From the NCBI GenBank assembly GCA_029884165.1, contig JAOUIH010000003.1, positions 30,923 to 94,922 on the forward strand: DNA of 64,000 nucleotides, in the 5' to 3' direction. The translations under genes were made by a program, and so were the position numbers. Positions 57,258 through 64,000 of the stretch are shown here, piece by piece (positions within the stretch are counted from its first letter, which is position 1; each line of letters starts with the position of its first letter). The notes beneath the pieces were generated by a model. It was not told where the DNA came from and did not search any database. It saw nothing but the letters and a program-made list of their open reading frames with translations. This DNA is from Gammaproteobacteria bacterium. Lineage in GTDB: Bacteria > Pseudomonadota > Gammaproteobacteria > Steroidobacterales > Woeseiaceae.

Positions 57258-57676
57258 GCGACACGAGCCGAGCCGTGGCCCTCGGGCCCTACAGCGCCGC
57301 CGTTCGGCGCTATTTTGCCGAGCCGGCGCACGGGGGCGACCCGGACCCCGGTGCGGGGAACGTTTGGACCGCCGAGGCGTCAGAACCCGCAAGCGGCGCA
57401 ATAATCCGGCTGAGCGTGACGACGGCGGGACGAAGGATCCGGGCCATGCGCTACCGGGTCTTCGGTTGCCCGCACCTGATCGCGGCGCTGGAGCGCTGTT
57501 GTGAACGCTTCGAAGGCGAATCCCTCGAGAGTCTGGCAGAATTCGACCTCGTGGAGCTCATGCGGGCGCTGCAGGTGCCGGTCGACAAAACCGTGCGCAT
57601 GTTATTGATCGAAGACGTGATTCGGTCGGTTTGCAAGCTGGCAGGCCGACCGGGCGAGAACGAAACGGGCACTTGA
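57254..57676 (+). CDS. IscU-like protein lacking most cluster ligands
   Basis: A 140-residue protein that aligns with the IscU/NifU scaffold. The N-terminal YFAEPAHGG, the beta-strand region, [14 protein letters not shown] and the C-terminal helix around [12 protein letters not shown] are recognisable. Compared with E. coli IscU, only Cys63 is kept (Cys72 here). Cys37 is Ser47, Asp39 is Ala49, His105 is Val114 and Cys106 is Arg115. It should not hold a normal [2Fe-2S] cluster with its own ligands. The position between iscS and iscA suggests a role as IscS partner or sulfur acceptor. The frame is open far upstream inside iscS, but ATG 57254 overlaps the iscS stop. Confidence 0.85.
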   Translation: MSDTSRAVALGPYSAAVRRYFAEPAHGGDPDPGAGNVWTAEASEPASGAIIRLSVTTAGRRIRAMRYRVFGCPHLIAALERCCERFEGESLESLAEFDLVELMRALQVPVDKTVRMLLIEDVIRSVCKLAGRPGENETGT

Positions 57677-57677
57677 G

Positions 57678-58001
57678 ATGGCGATATCACTGACACAGTC
57701 TGCGGCAAACCGGGTGCGGTCCTACCTCGTGGCCCGGGGCCGGGGCGTGGGCCTGCGACTCGGCGTGAAGAAGACCGGCTGCAACGGCTTCGCCTACGTC
57801 GTGAACTACGCCGACGCCGTCGAACCGGGCGACGTCGTATTCGAGGATCATGGCATCAAGGTCGTCGTCGACACCGGGAGTCTCAGCCTGCTGGACGGGA
57901 CCGAGGTCGATTTCGTCAAGGAGGGCCTCAACGAGGCATTTCGCTTCCGGAATCCCAACGTCACCGGCGAGTGCGGCTGCGGCGAGAGCTTCAGCGTCTG
58001 A
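57678..58001 (+). CDS. iscA: Iron-sulfur cluster carrier IscA
   Basis: A 107-residue A-type carrier protein. The three cluster cysteines are intact: Cys35 in KTGCNGFAY and the pair Cys99/Cys101 in [11 protein letters not shown] at the C-terminus. Length is normal. It begins right after the IscU-like stop and is the last gene of the operon; hscB, hscA and fdx do not follow. An intrinsic terminator lies 82 bp downstream. Confidence 0.95.
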   Translation: MAISLTQSAANRVRSYLVARGRGVGLRLGVKKTGCNGFAYVVNYADAVEPGDVVFEDHGIKVVVDTGSLSLLDGTEVDFVKEGLNEAFRFRNPNVTGECGCGESFSV

Positions 58002-58083
58002 GGGCCATGATCCGGCCCGCCCGGTAAGCGCCCGGCGCGTTGCCTGGCTCCAGTTATGCGAGTAAAATCGCGGGTTTACGCGA

Positions 58084-58110
58084 AGCCGGCGCAAGCGCCC
58101 GGCTTTTTTT
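58084..58110 (+). terminator. Intrinsic terminator after iscA
   Basis: A GC stem (AGCCGG with CCGGCT-type pairing, bases 58084-58104, one bulge) is followed by seven T (58104-58110). It fits the end of the trmJ-iscS-iscA transcript. A TAAAAT hexamer just before it (58063-58068) would place the terminator inside the leader of any ndk transcript starting there. Confidence 0.75.
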
Positions 58111-58188
58111 AAGGTTCTTCGCAGCTGCTGTCGACCGCGGAGCGATGGCTCCGGGCCGCCCGGACCCCGCTACGGTGCGAAGAATTTT
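58111..58188 (+). ncRNA. Long stem-loop in the ndk leader (structure candidate)
   Basis: AAGGTTCTTCGCA (58111-58123) can pair with TGCGAAGAATTTT (58176-58188) over 13 bp, with nine perfect Watson-Crick pairs and two G-U pairs. The 52-nt loop holds a second perfect hairpin, GGAGC-GATG-GCTCC. It starts right after the terminator and ends about 20 nt before the ndk ribosome site. It may be a regulatory leader, a processing site or a small RNA; no known family is recognised. Confidence 0.4.
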
Positions 58189-58224
58189 CCATTGGCATTG
58201 CAGGACCGAGAAAGGAACAGACGA

Positions 58225-58656
58225 ATGGCCGCTGAGCAGACGCTCTCAATCATCAAGCCCGATGGTGTGCAAAAGAACCTGATCGGGGAAATCTACCGCC
58301 GCTTCGAAAAGGCGGGACTATGCATTGTCGCTGCTCGGATGATGCACCTCAGCAAGGCACAGGCCGAAGGCTTCTACGCGGTGCACCGCGAGCGGCCGTT
58401 TTTCAAGGACCTGGTCAGGTACATGACGTCCGGGCCGGTCATGGTGCAGGTGCTCGAAGGCGAGTCCGCCGTCGAACTGAATCGCAAGCTGATGGGCGCT
58501 ACCAACCCGGCCAACGCGGAGCCGGGCACAATTCGGGCGGACTTTGCCGCCAGCATCGAGGAAAACGTGGTGCACGGATCCGACGGGCCCGACACCGCCA
58601 AGCAGGAGATCGCCTACTTCTTCGGTGACGGCGGCCTCTGTCCGCGCACCCGCTGA
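58225..58656 (+). CDS. ndk: Nucleoside diphosphate kinase
   Basis: A 143-residue kinase moving the gamma-phosphate between nucleoside di- and triphosphates. The family start [20 protein letters not shown], the [17 protein letters not shown] segment, and the phospho-His in [17 protein letters not shown] are intact. AAAGGA precedes ATG 58225. It begins the conserved run ndk-rlmN-pilF-rodZ-hisS. Confidence 0.98.
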   Translation: MAAEQTLSIIKPDGVQKNLIGEIYRRFEKAGLCIVAARMMHLSKAQAEGFYAVHRERPFFKDLVRYMTSGPVMVQVLEGESAVELNRKLMGATNPANAEPGTIRADFAASIEENVVHGSDGPDTAKQEIAYFFGDGGLCPRTR

Positions 58657-58678
58657 CATTGCCGGGCCACCCGCCCCG

Positions 58679-59785
58679 ATGGACGCAAAGGTCGACAAGC
58701 TGAATCTCGTGGGGCTGCCGGAGCGCGGCCTCGCGGAGTTTTTCGCCCGGCTGGGCGAAAAACCGTTTCGTGCGCGCCAGGTGCTGCAGTGGATACACCA
58801 GCGCGGCGCGGTGGATTTCAGCAGCATGACGGACCTGTCCAAGGGCCTGCGCGAGCGGCTCGACGAACTCGTCGAGATTCGCTTGCCGGAGGTGCTGTCG
58901 GAACACCGCTCGGAAGACGGCACGGTCAAGTGGCTGTTCGCGTCCGGTTCCGGCCAGGCTGTCGAAGCCGTCTTCATCCCGGAGCCAGACCGCGGGACGC
59001 TCTGCATCTCGTCCCAGGTCGGCTGCGCAATGGACTGCTCGTTCTGTGCAACCGGCGCGCAGGGATTCAACCGGAACCTCACGGCCGATGAGATCGTGGG
59101 CCAGGTGTGCCACGCGTCGCGCATGTTGCCGCGCCGTGCGAACGAGCTGTCGGCCGTTACGAACGTGGTGTTCATGGGGATGGGTGAGCCACTCGCGAAC
59201 TATCGCAACCTGCTGCCGGCGTTGGACCTGTTGATCTCGGATTTTGCCTACGGACTGTCGCGGCGGCGTATCACCGTCAGTACGTCGGGCATCGTTCCGC
59301 AAATCGAGCGGCTCGGCGATGACTGCAACGTGTCGTTGGCCGTATCGCTGCATGCCGCGAACGACGAGCTGCGCAACGAGCTCGTGCCGATTAACCGTAT
59401 CCATCCAATCGAGGAGCTGCTCGAGGCGTGCTGGCGCTATGCGTCGAAACGCGCAAATCGTTTCATCACCTTCGAGTACGTGATGCTGAAGGACGTCAAC
59501 GATGGTCCGGCCGACGCCGGCCAGCTCGTGCGGCTGCTTGCGAATCGTCCGGCCAAGGTCAACCTGATTCCCTTCAACCCGTTTCCCGGCACGCGCTATG
59601 AGCGCTCCTCGCCGGAGGCGGTCTTTGCGTTCCAGGAGAGACTGCGTGCGCGAGGGCTCGTGGCGACCACGCGCAAGACCCGTGGAGACGATATCTCTGC
59701 CGCCTGCGGCCAGTTGGCTGGTAAAGTAAGCGACCGCATCCGGGTCCGACTGAGCGAAAAGAACCGAAGGGTGGCCGCATCGTGA
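58679..59785 (+). CDS. rlmN: 23S rRNA/tRNA A2503/A37 methyltransferase RlmN
   Basis: A 368-residue radical-SAM methylase for 23S rRNA A2503 and some tRNAs. The radical-SAM cluster motif is GCAMDCSFCATG (about residues 118-129). FMGMGEPLANY and the C-terminal Cys region (ATTRKTRGDDISAACGQL) follow. The frame is open back into ndk, but ATG 58679 gives the family start. It lies 22 bp after ndk, and its stop overlaps the pilF GTG. Confidence 0.97.
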   Translation: MDAKVDKLNLVGLPERGLAEFFARLGEKPFRARQVLQWIHQRGAVDFSSMTDLSKGLRERLDELVEIRLPEVLSEHRSEDGTVKWLFASGSGQAVEAVFIPEPDRGTLCISSQVGCAMDCSFCATGAQGFNRNLTADEIVGQVCHASRMLPRRANELSAVTNVVFMGMGEPLANYRNLLPALDLLISDFAYGLSRRRITVSTSGIVPQIERLGDDCNVSLAVSLHAANDELRNELVPINRIHPIEELLEACWRYASKRANRFITFEYVMLKDVNDGPADAGQLVRLLANRPAKVNLIPFNPFPGTRYERSSPEAVFAFQERLRARGLVATTRKTRGDDISAACGQLAGKVSDRIRVRLSEKNRRVAAS

Positions 59786-60543
59786 TCAGGAAATTCTCTC
59801 TGCCGCTGGCCGGTGTGCTGTTGGCTGCGCTCGCCGGCTGCATATCGACGACCTCGGGTCCGGCAAAGTCGCAGCCCGACGATGCAGAGGCGGCCGAACA
59901 GTACTACCAGCTGGGTGCCCGCTACTACCGCGCCGGCAACTACGAACTGGCCCGGGACCGGCTCGAGCGCGCCGTCGAGTTCAATCCGCGCATGGGTATT
60001 GCGCATTCGACGCTTGCGCTGACCTACGAGCAGCTCGAAATACCGAGGCTCGCCGCAGAGCACTACGAACTGGCCGTGCGCTACGACTCGAAGGATCCGA
60101 ACGTTCGCAATACCTATGCCGTGTTTCTCTGTCGGCAGCGGGATTTCGACAAGGCGGTCGAGCAGTTTGATCGCGCAATCCGGATGCCGGAGAACGATCG
60201 ACCGGAGATCATGATGACGAACGCCGGCGTCTGCCTCGTGCAGAAGCCCGATTTCCAGGGCGCTGAGGACTTTTTCCGACAGGCGCTGGAGCGGCGTGCG
60301 AACTACCCGGAGGCGCTGTTGCAGATGACCCTCCTGAAGCGTCGCACCGGCGAACAGCTTTCGGCGCGAGCCTTCCTGCAGCGCTACATGGCGACGAATC
60401 CGCCGTCTGCACAGATATTGCTGCTCGCGATCCAGATCGAGCGCGAGCTCGGTAACGAGACGGCGGAAGAGGAATACCGGACGCAGCTGCTCGACCAGTT
60501 TCCGGAATCGGCCGAAGCGCGCCGTTTGAGTGAGATCGGCTAG
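59782..60543 (+). CDS. pilF: Type IV pilus biogenesis lipoprotein PilF/PilW
   Basis: A 253-residue outer-membrane lipoprotein. The signal peptide ends in the lipobox LAGC (Cys20), and the rest is a run of tetratricopeptide repeats (AEQYYQLGARYYRAGNYELA and following). PilF guides the secretin PilQ to the outer membrane for pilus assembly. The GTG start overlaps the rlmN stop. Its place between rlmN and rodZ is conserved even in species without pili. Confidence 0.93.
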   Translation: MIRKFSLPLAGVLLAALAGCISTTSGPAKSQPDDAEAAEQYYQLGARYYRAGNYELARDRLERAVEFNPRMGIAHSTLALTYEQLEIPRLAAEHYELAVRYDSKDPNVRNTYAVFLCRQRDFDKAVEQFDRAIRMPENDRPEIMMTNAGVCLVQKPDFQGAEDFFRQALERRANYPEALLQMTLLKRRTGEQLSARAFLQRYMATNPPSAQILLLAIQIERELGNETAEEEYRTQLLDQFPESAEARRLSEIG

Positions 60544-60555
60544 AGCGGTGCTGCG

Positions 60556-61464
60556 ATGACCGAGGCGTCGGAAGAACGGAAGCAGGATCGGGACGAAGGC
60601 CCGATGGCTGGCGAGCGACTGGCCGCCGCCCGGCGGGCGCAGAATGTCTCGGTGCTGGAAATTGCCAAGGAGTTGCATCTCGACGAGTTCAAGATCCGCG
60701 CACTGGAGTCGAACGACTTTGCCGTGCTCGGTGCCCCGGTATTCGCAAAGGGGCACCTGCGCAAGTACGCAGAACTGGTGAACGTGCCGATCGACGACGT
60801 CCTCGCCGATTACTACAAACTGAATCGTGCGCAGCCGGCCCCGCCGGTGGTCGGACCGAAGCGCAAACGGCAGCGCGAGATTCAGCTTGGCCCCTGGCTC
60901 GCTGCAATCGTATTTGTCGGCATCGTCGCCGCGGCAGGCTACTGGTGGCTCGGACGTCCTCCGTCGAACGGCGGCCAGGCGCGCGACGCCGCGACGGAGA
61001 GCCGCAACCTGCCGCCGACCGCGCAGCCGCTCGACAGTACGGACGCCGCGGCGAATTCGGAAACCGTTACCGCGCCAGCCAGCGAGCAGCAGGCACCCGC
61101 GGCCGCAGCAGCTGCGATACCGGCCGCGGCCGAACCGGACCCGACGGTGGCGGACAGCGTGCCGGTTTCTGATCCCGTAGCGGCCGCGGACAGCGCGGGG
61201 CTCGCCGCCGACGTGCCGACCGTGACGCTGGCGCTCGAATTCAGCGGCGACTGCTGGACAGAGGTAACCGATGCGGACGGCCAGCGCCTGTTCTTTGACC
61301 TGGCCACGGCCGGCCGCCGCGTGTCGGTCGGTGGTCGCGCGCCCCTCAGGGTTCTCGTCGGCAACATCGAGAACGTCCAGCTGCGCGTCGACGGTGAGCC
61401 GTACGTGGTCCCGGACTCGGCCCGCCGCGGCCAGACGGCGACGCTGACGATCGACAGCCAGTAA
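60556..61464 (+). CDS. rodZ: RodZ-like cytoskeletal membrane protein
   Basis: A 302-residue RodZ-family protein linking MreB to the envelope. The N-terminal HTH (residues about 20-80: [20 protein letters not shown], then [13 protein letters not shown]) is cytoplasmic. One TM helix is at about 113-133; an Ala-rich periplasmic linker leads to a DUF4115 domain (about 225-300). ispG, which usually follows rodZ, is absent: hisS starts 5 bp later. Confidence 0.93.
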   Translation: MTEASEERKQDRDEGPMAGERLAAARRAQNVSVLEIAKELHLDEFKIRALESNDFAVLGAPVFAKGHLRKYAELVNVPIDDVLADYYKLNRAQPAPPVVGPKRKRQREIQLGPWLAAIVFVGIVAAAGYWWLGRPPSNGGQARDAATESRNLPPTAQPLDSTDAAANSETVTAPASEQQAPAAAAAAIPAAAEPDPTVADSVPVSDPVAAADSAGLAADVPTVTLALEFSGDCWTEVTDADGQRLFFDLATAGRRVSVGGRAPLRVLVGNIENVQLRVDGEPYVVPDSARRGQTATLTIDSQ

Positions 61465-61469
61465 TTCCC

Positions 61470-62741
61470 ATGAGCCCGAAACAGATCAGAGGCATGAACG
61501 ACGTGCTGCCTGATGCCGCCGTCACCTGGCGGCACCTGGAGAGCATCGTGCGCGATGTCGTGGAGTCCTACGGCTACCGCGAGATCCGTCTGCCGGTCGT
61601 CGAGTACACGGACCTGTTCAAACGCTCTATCGGCGAAGTCACCGATATCGTCGAGAAGGAGATGTACACGTTCCAGGATCGGAACGGAGAGAACCTGACG
61701 CTGCGGCCGGAGGCGACCGCAGGCATGGTTCGGGCCGGCATCACGAACGGCCTGCTGCACAACCAGCGGCAGAAGCTCTGGACGGCGGGGCCCATGTTCC
61801 GCTACGAGCGGCCCCAGAAAGGGCGCTACCGGCAGTTTCACCAGTTCGACGTCGAGGCGCTCGGATACGCCGGCCCGGATGTCGACGCAGAGCTGATCAT
61901 CATGTGCGCGCGCATGTGGGCCCGGCTGGGGCTGTCCCGGCTCGACCTGGAAATCAATTCGCTGGGCAGCGACACGGCCCGGCAGGACTACCGTGCCGAA
62001 CTCGTCCGGTACTTTTCGGCAGTGAAAAACCGGCTGGATGACGATAGTATTCGCCGGCTCGACCAGAACCCGCTCAGGATTCTCGACAGCAAGAACCCGG
62101 AAATGCAGGAAGTCGTGGCGGGCGCGCCGGTCATGCTCGACTTTCTCGACCCGGAATCGGCCGAGCATTTCTCGGAGTTGCAGCGCCTGCTGGACGCCGC
62201 CGGGGTTGGCTACAGGGTGAATCCCCGCCTGGTCCGGGGCCTGGACTACTACAACCGCAGCGTGTTCGAGTGGATTACGGACGCGCTGGGCTCGCAGGGA
62301 GCGGTGTGTTCGGGCGGCCGCTACGACGGGCTGGTCGAGAAGCTCGGCGGCCGACCGACGCCGGCGATCGGCTGGGCGATGGGCATGGAACGGCTCGTGG
62401 GCCTGTACGAAGCCTGTGGTGGCCGCGCGCCGGCGGCCGATCCGCACGTGTTTATCGTCGCGGCGGGCCAGGCGGCGCTGGCTGCTGGGTTCGGCCTGGC
62501 AGAGCAGCTCAGGGACGGCATCGCCGGCATCCGGATCGAGCTGAACCTGGGCGGCGGCAGCTTCAAGGCGCAGTTGAAGCGGGCGGACAAGAGCGGTGCC
62601 GCCTACGCACTCGTGCTCGGTGAGGCGGAATTGGCGCAACGGACGGTGGGGCTGAAGCCCCTGAGGAGCGACGCAGACCAGGAAAACGTCGCCATGGACA
62701 AGGTGGTTGCGAGACTGGCAAAGGTGCCCGAGCTCGCGTAA
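61470..62741 (+). CDS. hisS: Histidyl-tRNA synthetase
   Basis: A 423-residue class II synthetase charging tRNA-His. Motif 1 lies in [18 protein letters not shown], motif 2 in [19 protein letters not shown] and [20 protein letters not shown], and the His-binding loop in [17 protein letters not shown]. The C-terminal anticodon-binding domain is complete. It is coupled closely to rodZ and is followed by yfgM. Confidence 0.98.
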   Translation: MSPKQIRGMNDVLPDAAVTWRHLESIVRDVVESYGYREIRLPVVEYTDLFKRSIGEVTDIVEKEMYTFQDRNGENLTLRPEATAGMVRAGITNGLLHNQRQKLWTAGPMFRYERPQKGRYRQFHQFDVEALGYAGPDVDAELIIMCARMWARLGLSRLDLEINSLGSDTARQDYRAELVRYFSAVKNRLDDDSIRRLDQNPLRILDSKNPEMQEVVAGAPVMLDFLDPESAEHFSELQRLLDAAGVGYRVNPRLVRGLDYYNRSVFEWITDALGSQGAVCSGGRYDGLVEKLGGRPTPAIGWAMGMERLVGLYEACGGRAPAADPHVFIVAAGQAALAAGFGLAEQLRDGIAGIRIELNLGGGSFKAQLKRADKSGAAYALVLGEAELAQRTVGLKPLRSDADQENVAMDKVVARLAKVPELA

Positions 62742-62792
62742 TCGAACTGAAAACGGCCCGCAGACGGGCCCGGGAAGCAAAAGGCACAGACA

Positions 62793-63500
62793 GTGGACGA
62801 TCTTTCTGAGAAAGAACAAATCGAGCGAATTCGCGGCTGGTGGAGCGAGAACGGTACCTACGTGATCGTCGGCATTATTGTCGGTTCCGGGTTGTTGTTT
62901 GGTATCAACTACTATCGCAACCAGACGCTCGATACCCAGCTCGAAGCCTCGAGCCAATTCGAGGCTTTGGCCCAAGAAGTAGCCGAGAACCGGCTGGAAC
63001 CGGCGCAGGAGATCGCGGCCGGCATCTATGCCGATTATCCGGATTCGATTTACGCTGCGCAGACGCGCCTGGCCATGGCCCGCCTGTACATGGACCAGGG
63101 TCGCGACCAGGAAGCCGCTGCCGAGCTGCAGGCGCTACTGGCCAGCGGCGGCAACAGCGAGATCCAGCTGGTCGGTCGGCTCCGCCTGGCGCGCATCCTG
63201 CTGTACCAGGGCAAGCCGGAAGCCGTCCTGACGCTGCTCGACGGGCAGGAGGAAAGTGCTTTTTCGGCGCGTTTCCAGGAAGTCCGCGGCGACGCGTATG
63301 CCGACCTGGGTCGCTATGCCGAGGCGCGTACCGCGTATGCGGCGGCGCTTGCCGATGAACGGTCCTCGCAGCTGATCGATACCGCCCTCGTGAACATGAA
63401 GGTCAGCGACCTGCCGGACGACGCGGCGGCCGAAATGCCGGTCGATCCAACGGCTGAGGCGGGCACGCCGGACGAGACCGGCGACGAGACCGGCGAGTGA
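62793..63500 (+). CDS. yfgM: YfgM-like membrane TPR protein
   Basis: A 235-residue single-pass inner-membrane protein of the YfgM/AnkB-type family. The family start (DLSEKEQIERIRGWWSENG) is followed by a TM helix at about residues 24-42. A periplasmic TPR part follows, and the tail is acidic and low in complexity (TGDETGE at the end). The start is GTG at 62793 with AAAGG upstream. In E. coli YfgM acts as a partner of the SecYEG-PpiD holdase. Its stop overlaps the bamB start. Confidence 0.92.
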   Translation: MDDLSEKEQIERIRGWWSENGTYVIVGIIVGSGLLFGINYYRNQTLDTQLEASSQFEALAQEVAENRLEPAQEIAAGIYADYPDSIYAAQTRLAMARLYMDQGRDQEAAAELQALLASGGNSEIQLVGRLRLARILLYQGKPEAVLTLLDGQEESAFSARFQEVRGDAYADLGRYAEARTAYAAALADERSSQLIDTALVNMKVSDLPDDAAAEMPVDPTAEAGTPDETGDETGE

Positions 63501-64000
63501 AGGAAATCTCTCGCCTCGTCGTTCTTGCGGTCGCGGTACTCATGCTGCCGGCCTGCAGCATATTCGGCGACAAAGACGACGAAGAGCTGAAGCCGGCCGA
63601 ACTGCTCGACTTCAAGCAGACGCTGGCCGTGAAGCGCCTGTGGACCGCCAACGCTGGGAAGGGCACCGAATTCATGCGCCTGTCGCTCGCGCCGACGGGC
63701 GACGGCACGCGAATCTACGTGGCGAGCCACGACGGGGCCGTCAGCGCCCTCGACCCCGATACGGGGAGGCGGCTGTGGCGGACGGAGACCGATACGCCGC
63801 TGACGGCGGGGCCCGGTGCAGGCGACGACCTGGTCGTGGTGCTCGGCCGAGGCGGCGAAGCCGTTGCACTCAATGCCGCCGACGGCGCCGAGCGCTGGCG
63901 GACCAACGTCGCCGGCGAGTCGGTGTCGCGACCGCTGATCCGGAACGATACGGTCGTCGTCGCTACGATAGACGGCAAGCTGCGCGGCCTTGCCATGTTC
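63497..64000 (+). CDS. bamB: Outer membrane assembly lipoprotein BamB, 5' part
   Basis: The first 168 codons of a BamB lipoprotein; the rest lies past the window end. A signal peptide ends in the lipobox LPAC (Cys20), and beta-propeller blades begin after residue 45 (RIYVASHDGAVSALDPDTGR, then VVVLGRGGEAVALNAADGAE), typical of the PQQ-like propeller of BamB. The GTG start overlaps the yfgM stop. BamB is part of the BAM complex for outer membrane protein insertion. Confidence 0.94.
   Translation, partial: MKEISRLVVLAVAVLMLPACSIFGDKDDEELKPAELLDFKQTLAVKRLWTANAGKGTEFMRLSLAPTGDGTRIYVASHDGAVSALDPDTGRRLWRTETDTPLTAGPGAGDDLVVVLGRGGEAVALNAADGAERWRTNVAGESVSRPLIRNDTVVVATIDGKLRGLAMF

Noticed and set aside
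60939..62975. 678-codon minus-strand frame opposite rodZ, hisS and yfgM
   Set aside because: It spans three conserved genes on the other strand and shows no protein family features.

Overview
This is a GC-rich, gene-dense stretch of a bacterial chromosome, complete at neither end. The gene content and local gene orders point to a Gammaproteobacterium: yajC-secD-secF after queA-tgt, trmJ divergent from suhB, xerD-dsbC, and ndk-rlmN-pilF-rodZ-hisS-yfgM-bamB. Many acyl-CoA genes, a large NAD-glutamate dehydrogenase and a molybdenum hydroxylase suggest a free-living aerobic heterotroph. Assignment below class level is not possible from the sequence alone. No insertion sequences, prophage genes, CRISPR arrays or rRNA genes were seen; one tRNA gene was found.

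Layout. 1-7.2 kb: a cox-type molybdenum hydroxylase operon in the order G-S-L-M-D-E-F, whose large subunit carries AYRGAGR rather than the CO-dehydrogenase form I signature. 7.2-11.2 kb: a TetR regulator and a very unusual protein joining two receiver-like domains, a Pro/Ala linker, one membrane segment, a periplasmic helical region and a TonB C-terminal domain. 11.4-15.7 kb: thrS divergent from a Zur-type regulator, then glnS. 15.8-19.9 kb (minus strand): a SAM hydroxide adenosyltransferase, a queuosine-precursor transporter and a pair of acyl-CoA dehydrogenases. 20.1-23.5 kb: moaA-moaC-mobA-moaD-moaE, facing a MocA-like cytidylyltransferase, so molybdopterin synthesis and both nucleotide attachments are encoded together. 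23.7-29.5 kb: lipid and acyl-CoA genes (MaoC, acyl-CoA ligase, SDR, TesB), interrupted by a cysteine synthase-glutaredoxin fusion and a 58-residue membrane protein.

29.5-38.8 kb: gamma-carbonic anhydrase, gpmA, a 1617-residue NAD-glutamate dehydrogenase, tryptophan 2,3-dioxygenase, a MarR regulator and ZapE. 38.9-43.4 kb: ETF-ubiquinone oxidoreductase facing an SDR-thiolase-PlsC operon. 43.4-46.3 kb: two tandem CRP-like sites, xerD, dsbC, a Nudix hydrolase and tRNA-Leu(CAA). 46.4-48.9 kb: an ECF sigma factor, a single-pass membrane protein and a periplasmic double-PDZ protein, probably one stress-response unit. 48.9-54.4 kb: queA-tgt-yajC-secD-secF. 54.4-58.0 kb: suhB divergent from trmJ-iscS-(IscU-like)-iscA; the IscU-like protein has lost most of the cluster-binding residues. 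58.1-64 kb: a structured leader, then ndk, rlmN, pilF, rodZ, hisS, yfgM and the start of bamB.

The acyl-CoA dehydrogenases, ligase, MaoC, SDRs, thiolase, thioesterase and ETF-QO together suggest an active acyl-CoA catabolic network feeding electrons to ubiquinone. The molybdenum hydroxylase and the Moco genes form a second linked theme. The most unusual objects are the receiver-TonB fusion, the degenerate IscU, the cysteine synthase-glutaredoxin fusion, the sigma/PDZ cassette and the structured ndk leader.
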